From Burhinus oedicnemus (Eukaryota; Chordata; Aves; Charadriiformes; Burhinidae): a stretch of 64,000 bases of DNA. The stretch is taken from positions 4,290,699 through 4,354,698 of the forward strand of contig VFFE01007724.1 of assembly GCA_008921705.1 (NCBI GenBank), given 5' to 3'. The notes under the pieces are model-generated. The model was not told the DNA's origin, did no database searches, and was given only the letters and a program-made list of their open reading frames with translations. Shown piece after piece: positions 40,928 to 52,100 of the stretch (the first letter of the stretch is position 1; the number at the start of each line of letters is the position of its first letter). A program made the translations under genes and the position numbers.

Positions 40928-40949
40928 AAAAAAAAAAAAAAAAAAAAAA
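40928..40949 (+). repeat. Poly(A) run of 22
   Basis: A run of A, then GAAAAAG. It sits in a purine-rich stretch. No element body was recognised upstream. Confidence 0.9.
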
Positions 40950-43900
40950 GAAAAAGTGGAGAAGAAAGTTAAAGCTGAAAAGATCAGAAAGAATAAAGAC
41001 TATAAAGTCTACAGCCATGCTGTGTGGGCTATTTAGATTCGTACTAGGCAGGTAGCTCTTGGGAAAGAGGAAGCCTAGGGCTGACAGACATCATTAAATA
41101 GCAAGGCTTGAAAGTTTTTTTTAAAACACAGAAAGCCAGCACTGGAGAAAAAAACATCATTAGTTGGAAACCTGGAAAATTTAGAAGTTACTTGGGAAAA
41201 TTCCATTTTGAAGTGTGACCATATAGCATGTTATCATGTAGCAAAGAGGTATAGATGCTTCAGCTTTTCTGAATATCTCTCTTACTCCTGTATATACTGG
41301 GGAGAGGGAATTTACCATCATAAAGGATGACTTGAAGTTAAAAGAAATTTTGCCTTTGAAAACAAAACCAAATGCCACAGTGTTCCACACACAGCTAAGC
41401 TGCATCCCCGTGTGATGGCTTCCATTGTCACTGGCAGCCCCGTTCTCCTCCTCCTTTGGATGTGGAGTGTCTTAGACACGACTGTACCATAGGAGCCCAA
41501 CAAGACTGTCCTGGGCCCAGGGTGTCTCCCTCATTCAACTCAAAAACTAGATGGAGAGCTTAGCTCTGAGCTCTGTACTTTGAGCTCTGGGGGTATTTAG
41601 GAGAAGGGCCAGAAATCGAGGTGAATTCATTAATGAAGCCTCATTAGCCATCAGTCTTCCTAAACGCTTGTCAGTACATTAACACCAGCTGCCCATTGCC
41701 CGTTTTTCCCTTGCCATAATGAGGAACCCCAAATTCAAGGTCATCTGCCAGTTGGATTAGTCAGTTAGTACAGCCAGAGCTCCTGAAATGCTCCAACGAG
41801 AACAGTTATTTATGTCACTCTGTCCTGCGTCGTGCCCATTAGCTTGCAGTACAGCAAAGTCCAGTCACGAGGCAGAAAGACACCATTTGATATTGTTGTT
41901 GCTGCCTCACAATTTAGTGTTGCTGCTGCCAGAGCGTTAAATGTTTCCTAAGTGGTAACTGTCTTCTACTAATGCAGATGCATTTCTTTTATGAGTTAGC
42001 TTATTGTTGTTCTTCTTGGTCCATGCTTGCTGTTCTTCTGTTATGGCCACAGACAAGTGGAATTAGGGCAAGCAGATACTGTGCTCAGATGGAGACCTGC
42101 AGAGAAAACAGGTATTTTGACTACACAACAAACTCTGCCTACTGAATCATGTCAGAACAGGGGAATTACCAGCTAGGTGTTCACCTGGTTTCTGGTTTGC
42201 ATCTCCAGTGCTAGGGTGTGAAACCTCCCTTGGTACATACGTATTGAGGCTTTCGTATCACATCACAGCCACGGCCACAGTGGGTCTCACTCAGATAACC
42301 CGGGCAGACGCCTGCTTAGTTTTTAGCACTCAGTTGGGTTTCTCCTCATCCTCTCCCTACTGTAGCTCTGCTTCCATCTACCCCTTCATGTTGCCATTGA
42401 CCATACCTAGGAGTCAGAAATTTCAGGCACTGTTTTTTAGTCCTGGGTCCAGCTCTTACATTCTTTCACTACCAGTACTAGAAAACTCCCTTGGATCACC
42501 TGAATCAAATAGGAGCATCTTAATTTAGTAGTTGCCTCCACCCCTCTGCCTGGGAAACTCTTCCATGCACTAAGGCACCTGAATGCTAGACTACCTGGCA
42601 GTCAAGCTACACTTTACATCAGGAATTCAACAGGCCATTTTATTTATTCTTCCACCCTTCATCACACAGTATTCCCTGTTTTCTGGCTCAGCAAAGCCGT
42701 AGGAAAACATCCTGTCATCAGACATAGATGTGGGTAAGACCTATTGGGGCATAAAATCTAACTGTCCACATTCAGTAAATTCACCCCAAAGCGTACCACC
42801 ATCCCCTTGTGGGCTGCCTTTGATCCCTGATTTCAGCCTCTTCCTTTTCTGGTGGGTGATGGTGCATGGGACCACCCCGAAAAAAGGCTCTCCAGCCATG
42901 AGAGAGACCAAATATGTCCCATCACTCAACAGCAGCCACCCTGTCTGTCCAAGAACTGGCACTGACCGCTGTATTGAGGCATGGAGAGAGGTTAACGTGG
43001 ACTAGCAGGAAAACTTCGAGTCTCACAGGGAAATGCCTCAGGGTTCAAATGAATCATCCGGCTGGGAAATATTGGGATGAAGGATCCAGAGCACTTGGCA
43101 GCACGGGCATGGGTGTATTCAGGCAAAGTTTAAGAGGTCAGTGATTGTATATTTAGGTGAATGTTTAGCTTTTGTTGGCTTTTGATAACTCAAGGTGTCT
43201 TTTATGAGGCAAAATTAATGCAAGTGCTGCTCTTTTTACAGTGGCCACATTGTCCAGGAAATGAAATGCCATAAGGGGAGCATAACTCATTAGTTTGGTG
43301 CCATAAATGTTTCTCCAAGGTCTCAGAAACCCTATGATTAACATAAATATAGACAGAGGTAATTACAAATAAACACACATAAGAAAAACAGCTTTCCACC
43401 TAAAAATGTGGTCTGTGATATCCCTCTTTGGCTGTTCACAGATATGGTGACCTAAAGGTAAGGGACATTTCATACCAATCATGACATAAACCAAAGCCTG
43501 AGGAAGGAAAGCAGCCAGCCCAGGGTGAAAGTGAGGACAATAGAGCACGTAATATAGTTACCAAGGTACCAGCTAAGGATTTTGAGATTCACCCTCAGAA
43601 TTACGTCCTTTTTGGAGTAATTTGCAGCAAATGCTGCCCTGGTATGTTTTCTTCACACTGCAGTCCTCTCTCAGGTGGTTGCTGTTGGGTGGACATGTTG
43701 ACACTCCTTAGGACAAGGCAGAGTAGTTCTAATCTTGTAAGAACTATCTCAAGTCTTCAGCTTGCAATGGCTGAAAAAGTGGAAACCTTGTCAGGTTTTC
43801 TAGTAAGGTCCATAAAATTCTCCAGAAGATAATCTTCAAGAGTAGGATGAGAATGGGGGAAGATGGCAGGTGTGGGCCAGCCCTGGGGAGACCCACTGTG

Positions 43901-46052
43901 TCAGCACCATGGGCCCTTAGAGCTGCTCCTCAGCCAGTGCAGAGCAGTGAAAAGCCCTGGGCATGGGTCTACATGTATCCATAGAAGATTGTACACTTTT
44001 TACTCTGCATCTCTCCCTTAAACATTGTGCATTTATTCAGAACAGACCCGAACGCCAAGAATGAGACATGTTTTATAAAAACCAAAGCATGGCATCCTTG
44101 CCTGTCTCTGTGGCAACCACACCGAGAGACAACTGTGTTGATGCCGCCCTGGGTAAATAATGAAGGAGACAGCATCGTTCAGGCAAAGTCAAGCAGAAAG
44201 CCCAGGGTCCAACCCAGCATCCTGACTCTAGCAAAAGTCACATCAAGTACAGCAGTTTGCCGGTAACCTGCCCCATAGGAATATCCCCTACAGACTCCTG
44301 ATATTCAAAAAGCAGCTTGAAGCACCTCTTCTAAACCGTTTTTTAACAGGTATTGCCATGACTTTAGATGCTCCGTCTGTTCTAGCAATAGCGCAATCCA
44401 CTTTTACTCTAAATGCCAGGCTGACATCCTGCGGTAATGAGTTTCACAGGCTGATTACTTGTTGCATGATAAAAATACATTGCCGGCAGCTGACTCGGAG
44501 AGACAATGGGCAAAAAGAAATCTAGTGCTACTTGTTTTCTCAGAAGAGAGGGGACAGGGAAGGAACGGGATTCACAGTCCTGCCTTGGGATTAACTCCAG
44601 GGAAGAAAAAGGCATGGAAGTTTGCTAACTGACCTGGTGGAGCAAGACACAGTTGTGTAGGTTGTAACCGTTCTAAGTTACAAGTCCTCCAAAGGCCTTC
44701 AAAGGAGGTATAAGGCTCTTACCTTATAGCTAACCCCTGCCTAAAGGAACCGTGGACTTTAGTGGCTTACATCTGACCTCTGCTGTGATGTCATCAGCGT
44801 AACAATTTTATACAAAATTAGGTGTGTAATTATGTGTTAAATAGTGGTGGTTAGCTTGGATTGCCCAACTAATGAAGCAGGAAGCATTAATGCTACCACA
44901 TATGGACCGCTCCAGGGTACTGGCACTGTAAGGGAGTCTGAAATCACTCTGACTTTGGGGGGAAGAAAGACACCACTTTTGCTCCTCTGGCATCCCCTCG
45001 GTGGGGCAGAACCCTCTCACCTAGTTCTCGCCCCAGTGATGCTCCTGTGATTTTCTGTGAAGCTTGCAAATTTGCCTGCCTGCCCAGGCAGTCCTGCCCA
45101 GGTGTCCCTGTAGACTCAGACAGGCAGCAGAAGCTGCTGATCACCTCTAATGTGTGCCCAAGTTTTGCTTAATTAAGAACAGACTCTCTAATAGCGTTCA
45201 CCACCATCTCCTGCCGGCTCTGGGACCACTCAGGCTGTGGCAGTACAGCCAGCCAGGCTTTCCTGTCATGCAGCTCACGTGTGACATCCTAAAGGGCGCA
45301 GTGGCAAATATGTCATTTTCTTTTCCAGCACTAAGGGGCTCAGCCTGGGACAGGTCTCAGTCCAATATCTAATGTATCCTCCAGGCCCTGGGATAATTGC
45401 CCTGAGCCCTCCAGCATTGCTCGATGCAGAAACACCAGGTCCTGACAGAAGGAGGAAGGTCTCATACCCTGCTGTGAAACAAAGCAGTCCCTCGACAGGA
45501 ATCTAACTGGTCTGGCCAAATGGCCTTGGGACAGTAATTTGTCTGTGGGAGAAAAACGTCTTTGTCACATCAGTTACATTTCCACAAAATGCTGCATTTA
45601 TGTCTCATACTTGTGCCTCATTCAGACACTTTCCCTGAGAGTCTCATCACACTGAGAGCTGCCGTACAACCAACAAGCTGTAATGAACATGTGTGTGCTT
45701 AAACAATAGCCATTTTCTACCCCCAAAATACTGCCATAAGAACACTGGATGCAGCTGTTACCTTTTCTTAAACTACCGATGATTTCTTGTCCATGGTGCA
45801 AATCCTGTGCAGCGTGGAGCATAGCTAAGCCTGATTAGCCAAGATCACATTTTACCAGTGGGGCTAATGAGATTCATCCTTCATTCCCACCCACAGCTCT
45901 GTCATCCCCATTATTTTACATCTCACCTTGAGTTAACAAATGGTCCATCTTCAGAGCACGCTGGGCACGGCCACGTGGGATTTGGCATGCTGGATATAAT
46001 GTGGTCTGCTGCATTGGACGGGCAGTGACAAAAATTATCCCTCTTCCCCCAG

Positions 46053-46107
46053 GTCCTTCCATCGTCCCACTGCAGCAAGCAAAGCCAACACTGGGCAATC
46101 CTCTAAA
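46053..46107 (+). other. KCNMB2: KCNMB2 5' UTR part of the start-codon exon (boundary uncertain)
   Basis: These bases lie between two candidate 3' splice sites and the start codon. CTCTTCCCCCAG ends at 46052, and TCCCACTGCAG ends at 46075. One of them probably begins the exon, leaving 55 or 32 nt of leader. I infer this because human KCNMB2 has separate non-coding first exons. If transcription starts locally instead, the boundary would be different. There is no upstream ATG in this short leader. Confidence 0.45.
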
Positions 46108-46163
46108 ATGTTTATTTGGACCAGTGGCCGGAGCTCTACATCCTACAGACACGATGAGAAAAG
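46108..46163 (+). CDS. KCNMB2: KCNMB2 coding exon 1 (inactivation ball)
   Basis: The exon encodes residues 1-18 plus the first two bases of R19. The peptide begins MFIWTSGRSS and ends HDEK. The hydrophobic F2-I3-W4 triplet is the pore-blocking tip of the beta-2 ball peptide, and a hydrophilic stretch follows. The donor is AAAAG|gtaaatg, with GT at 46164-46165, giving a phase 2 junction. The ATG has A at -3, a favourable context, and no other ATG preserves the FIW ball, so this start is firm. The exon extends upstream as 5' UTR. Plausible acceptors are the AG at 46074-46075, after a pyrimidine-rich stretch, or the AG at 46051-46052 after CTCTTCCCCC. The sequence alone does not decide between them. 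Further non-coding 5' exons are expected from the human gene but I could not locate them. Confidence 0.95.
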
Positions 46164-49100
46164 GTAAATGACATGTCTACTGATTGTCTCTTAAGGGTTT
46201 GAATCTTTAGGAGTGTGGCCTGTAGCTTCTCTTCAGTGGTGACACTGAGGAGGGATGCAAGAGGTGTCCCCTTTTGCCTCTCATCCCCCCAGCTGTTGCT
46301 CCACCGACAGCAAGACCAGCCGATGAGTCCCAGGGTTAATGTGCCAAGGCAAAACAGAGCAGAGGGACAATGCCAGAGCCACAGCCAAAGTCTTCCTTGT
46401 TCCCAGGACATCAGCAGCACACCACAACCACCTCTGAGGTCAGCACACACACGTTGCACATTTAAAAGCACACTAATCCCCAGCCACAGGTTTGCAGCCT
46501 CAGTTCCAACACCTGTGAAGCCTTCAGGACTTTTGCGGGTGTCCTGCTTCCAGCCGTCAGCCCGCACCACTCCCGCACCTCCCTCCAGACAACACACACA
46601 GTGCCTCCTCTCCCCCAGCCAGATCATTGCCCTATCTAATTTTTAGACATCTGGATGATGCATCCAGGTATCAGAGATATTTTTTCTGTTTATATTCATG
46701 CGTGTGTGAGGATGAGCATGTGCACAATACGTTGCACAGTGGCTGGGGGATGACAAGCAGCTTGAAAGTGATCTGGTAGCCCACTAGCCCGCTTAAGTGG
46801 TGATGCTGGAAGGAGTAGGCTGAAGGAGAGAGAGGAATAAATGAATTACTGGATCTCCCAGGGGAGCAGGGAATTACACAGAAGAGAAAGAAAGGGAAGG
46901 AGAAGTTTTAAGTCCACAGACAAAGGCAGCACTCAGTTGGGAATGAAATAAGTTAAATATCACTGATCAAAGAACAATTGTCAGTAATGCTCAGACTCAT
47001 CCCTCCAAAATCTCTCTCATTTGTAGTGAGATTTGCTGGACAGCTTGTCTTGTCACAACTGGACACATTTCCCTTTCTTTTCTTTTCTTTCCCCCTTCTC
47101 TCCCTTGCCTCCTCTCCTTCAGTTCCCCTTGAAGTCACTATTAAATGTAATCACAAAAAATCAGACTCCGGTGAAACAAAACCAGAGGTCAATGTATCTA
47201 CACTGCCAATTAGCAAAACACACTCTTCAGTTATTCTAATGAGACATTACTGCTTGCATCTGCTTGAGAAAATGCACTCACGAGTTCAGGCAGCAGAGCT
47301 GCCCTCAGGACACCAAGTCTCTTTGGAGAATTGGCCCATTTGCGGAACTTTTCTGCAAAGGTTGCATAGGTGTTCAGCTCTTTCGATAACCCAATCCCAA
47401 ACAGATATTTTGAAGCCACAAAAGCCAGCTTGGCAGCAGGTTTCCATGGACTTTCGGTTGGAGTTGGCTATCTAACTGCCTCATGTACTTCTGCAAGTCT
47501 CCTCTTTAATTGACTTTTCCCCAGGCTAATGTTCTTCTGCATTAAGACACTGTTACGGACAGGATGGTCCAAGGTTAGAAACTTGGAGGAGACATCTGCC
47601 CACACGTTGGGCTGGCTGGAAGCCATGTGCTCCTGATTAGCATGGCCTTCAACTCCCACCATGCCTTTCAGTGGGATTTATTAACTTGGGCTGAGCCCTG
47701 TGCTAAACAGGGCTCACCGGCGCCTGGTCAGCTTCAACCCTGGGCAGAGCTCTGCCTGCAGAAATAGGGAGGTGGGGAGCAGTATCTCTGTACTTACACA
47801 CCAGCCGTGGTAATTTCAGGTGCTTTTTCAAGCCTTTGGGTGGGTTTACTTCCCAGGTAGTCCTGCAGAGCCGTGAAGAAGGAATTGGTCATACCCTGTG
47901 AGCGATTAATAAAATGCAGGAGGGAAAGGGAGGAAGAGAAAATGGAAATAGGAGAGTGCTGACCGCAGCCTCAGGACTGCCGAAGAGAGGTGTGAACACA
48001 GAGCAAGTGCTGCTGGTGGGAGAAACTCATCCCCAGCGTCTGGCAGTGATTTTAACACATGTAAGGTCACCGGTAGCATCCTTATATCAAACAGGCAGTG
48101 CATTTTAGACAAAATACTTCCCCTAAATGACTCTTTCCTAGGAATTTTTGTTCTTTAAACTTCAGACAGGAAGATTGTCACGTGGAACAGCAAACTTGTC
48201 ACCTAACCCATGCTACAACCACAGATTTCTGAGGGATTGCACCGTAATAACAACCTGTGCAGCAGTGGCTCACTTTCTGTGGAGGAATCACCTCCTCCTG
48301 GGTGGCAGGTATCTCTCAGGCATCTCTTTTTGCAGGATCAGCCCCCAAATTTATGATGTATTTCATTGCTGGTTTAGACATCCACTGTTCCCCAACTGCC
48401 ACTTTTTGTGCTTCAGAAACCTAGTCAATCCCTCATTATTTGTCAGCTAATTAGGCTTTCCACAACGTTGTAAGCTTGGAAAACCAAAGCACTGGTTTGG
48501 TTTGATTCAGTTTGGTCCAGCTTGATGGGAAAGAGGGAAAGAATTGAGTGAACGAAATCTCTTCATATCAATAGGAATCCTTCTACAACTATCACTGAGA
48601 CTTTTGTGAGAGCTCCAGAGAGATTTCCCATTGCCGTAGCTCTAATAACAAAAACTGATGCAGCTAAATATACCCTGTAAAGAAAAATGTAAAGAAATTG
48701 GCTTCTGAACAGAAAAGTCCCTGAGCATTGGGAATTCTGCAGGTAAGATACTGGAGGTTTTTTCACCCTTGCATTCAAGGATTTCTGATATCAGCAGACA
48801 CCTCAACATGAGGTAATTTGAGTGACATCTGCATAATAACTGTGATATCAGAGAAGTGAATGTGAATTCAAAGTCACTCTGAATAATTCAGGCAGGCAGG
48901 TGTCCCCATCTGACAAGCCCCATGACCGTGCAGTGCCGGAGGAGACAGCGTCTCCCTCAGCGTCGCACCGTGGCCCATTTGCAAGGGAAGGAACTTGAGG
49001 GTAGGTAATTTGTGTTTATTTAAAAAGAAAAAAAAATATAGTAATGGCAGGTGCTTGTTTATTCTCGATTTCCAGGAAGGAAACTACACCTGCTTTGCAG

Positions 49101-52100
49101 CACTGCTAGATCTACTCATTTTGGAGTGAAACAAAAACTGTTGTACTGAGTTGGAAGAAGCATTACTTTAGCCTCTCCTTCCCTATGAGGGCTTGCCCAG
49201 TTGCAAGCCCTTGTCATACCGGACTGTTTCTATATACCTGCCAATAAATTCATCATATCCTGGAAGCTGCTCCACAGTCCTGCAGCAGCAGAGCACAGAG
49301 CACATAGGATTCCTGTAGCATGCCTCGTCCTTCACATAAGCGAGTGCTAAAAGGCCATGTCCCTCATGATGGCAAAGAAAGGTCGTGGCTGCAGCAAATA
49401 TTAGCAACTCTACAGAAGATGCAGAATTGCTTATTAAGGCCAGTACGCTTAAACCGGCACTGCAATTCTCCTTGACTGTCTCATGTTCAGGCTGACTAAC
49501 ATAACCTGGGCCGCCTAATTTCATCACACAGGTCCTCTCTAAGCCTCCACCTGGAGATCACGTATGGAGCTGCTGACCACATGGCAGAGGGATCCCCGCA
49601 CTGCTGCTGTGCAGAGAGATGTGGAGGGGGAAATCTCTGCTCTGTCCCCAGCAGGGATGGTCACGGCTGAGATTTCCTCTCTGGCAGCTGAGCCTGGGTA
49701 CAGCAGCCCGCCCGTATCCTCTGAGCAATTTGGCAAAAGGGACACAGAGATTTAGCAGGGGAGAACTTCAGTTTGGAAATTATCAGGAGGGCAAAGACCT
49801 TTAGTCCTTGGAGGCTTGCTTTCTATTAAATGTCTTTGAAGAGGGCAGAGAGCCCCCATGTTCTGACAGCTTGGATTTCTTTAAAAACAAATAGCCCCCC
49901 TCGGTGTCATATCTGGGGAGTTATCACAGGTAGTCATAAGTATTAGATGGAGTCGCCTAGATGAGTAGTGTCTGGGATGCAGTGATCTGTGCTTAAACAC
50001 ACCGCAGCAGTCAGCTAATTGAGGCTGTGCAGCCCTGGGATCCAAAATCAGCCGGCTAAGCATGGCGCTCTTCCAGCTCACCGAGCAGAAAGAGGTCCCT
50101 GGGCTGTGCCAAAAGTTCACACGTACACAAAATTCCCCCCACGGAGCAGCACACACACGTGTGCAGGCCACTGCTGCCGCTCCAGCTAAGGAGATGCCGA
50201 GGCTGCTCTATTAGCGACAAAATATTCTGCACAATGTATCATATCCCCCCAAACCAGCGCCCTCGGGGCAATACATGTGAAGTCTGGTAATAGCAGATGT
50301 TCCCAGCATCATACTGAGCAAATTGGCACCTCCCCGGCGCAGGCACGAGCTGGGAGGAGGAGGAGGGACAGTTACTCAGCGTGTCTCCTGGGCTGCGTCA
50401 GGACCGGTGCATCACGCGCTGGCACGTGCCACGCCACCGCACGCCTTGGCGTGTGTTACCAGACTGATTCCTGGCAGGGTTTCAGGAGAAAAAAGCCCCC
50501 AGTGCACCAGGCTACCACTTTGCTGTTGTTCGGGGCTTTGACTAACAAATATTTGCAAAAGAGCAACCGAGCGACTGCTCCGAGCGTGACCCCCGAGGCA
50601 GAGCTTTATTTAGCTTTATTTACCATGGCAGGCGAGCGAGCGTGGGAGATCCGCCTGGCAGGCGGTCACCGCACATTGTCCCCGTTGCCAGTCACCTGCC
50701 AGATAGATCATTTCTACAACATACCCCTCAGTCCATCCTTTTTTACCTCTCATTGCATGTTTCTTGGCTCAAGGCCACATGGGAAGTATTTGTAACCATT
50801 CTCAATTAGCTATTTGTTTTTAAATTGTCCATTTGTATCCCTTTTATGTCCTAGCTGCTCTGGTGACATTAGTGAGTGATTGCACTGTCTCTGTTTTATG
50901 TCTACACGCTGACATAAGTTATGCTGTGTGATCGGTTAATGTGCTGGAACTGCATGACAATCTCTGCCTTCCTGCCCGCCTCCATTTGGGAGCAATGCAC
51001 ATCCTAATAGCAGCTCTCAGAGTTAAATACAGTTTGATAAATAATAATAGAAAAGTAATATTAGATTATTACTCTACATTACTTCTTTGAAGGCAATTGC
51101 ATCTGCCAGCTCACAATGTATTTTTTCTCCCCAACACCAGAGAAAAATTTGACAGGATGAATTACCATTTCATTTCCAACTAGCAAAACATTGACAAGCT
51201 TTAAAGGATGGTTTTGAAGAGAAACCGTAGACATCTAAAGATGTGAATTACAGTTGGATGAAGAAATCTCAAGGGGTCTTAGGTATGGGAGACTATCGAC
51301 TGCAGTACCATCTAAGCAAAATTTGTGCTATAAAACCCCCCGCCATATGTACTTTTCCTGGCTATGACTCATCACCTAAATACAAATTCAATTCCAGTTT
51401 CAGGGAGTTTATGATTAAACCTGTTTTCTTGTTTCTGCTGTGTTTATGCATGATTTTACATCTGTCTTAACTCTATTTCTTTGTTCCTGTTGGTGAATGT
51501 AAGTTATATGGTTGGTCTGACACAGGGTGCTTTTTTCCAAGGTTGAGTGAAACTTGGTGGTTTCAGCTTAAATGAGTGGTGGGTTTGCTAGAGCCCAAAG
51601 TGATGTTGATGTTGCTCACCTGCCATTTTGCAGACAGTAGAAGAGGAACTTCTTCCACGTGTACTACTATGTCCATGTTATGGTGGTGCCAGGGCTCAGA
51701 GGTGTGCGGTTCACATGCTTCGGGTGCTGCCTGGATGATTCAAAAGAACCGTAACAGAAAACACAGGAGATTTTGACCAGCCTCAGGTCTGTAAGTACAT
51801 TTTAAACCCACAAAGTTTGAGTGTGTTTGAAATGTACTCAAATATTTCCTTCTTCACCATTGTGTCCTCATGACCCATTGAATCATCAAAGGCTTGGAGA
51901 TGAAAGAAGGACTTATGGTTAGAAAATGCAAAGGACTCTCTGCTGAAGTGGGAATGGTTTGTTGTATCTTCCTTTTTTTAATCCCAGAACAAATAGCTTT
52001 GGTGGATAATTTTCTGCGAGGGTTTTCTCTATAATGAGTAACTGGGCTTCCAGAAAGCTATTTTATAAATAAAGTAAATAAGCTCCCAATCAAAAAACCC

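Larger units (their letters stand above)
35443..46052. other. Non-coding DNA immediately upstream of KCNMB2 coding exon 1
   Basis: No coding exon was found. It holds the CR1 tip at 37620-37671, MIR-like remnants near 38068-38150 and possibly 40668-40735, and A22 at 40928-40949. No convincing TATA box or CpG island was found next to the start-codon exon, which fits that exon being internal rather than first. Confidence 0.6.

Noticed and set aside
46136..46627. 163-codon minus-strand frame overlapping the KCNMB2 ball exon
   Set aside because: Only its 3' edge overlaps antisense to exon 1. The rest is antisense to intron and has no family signature.
46978..47475. 165-codon plus-strand frame covering the pyrimidine tract
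   Set aside because: It is kept open by the simple pyrimidine repeat. The product shows F/L/P/S bias and no family.
50277..50795. 172-codon plus-strand frame in the first coding intron
   Set aside because: It coincides with the CpG-rich patch, where stops are rare. The protein has no recognisable domain.
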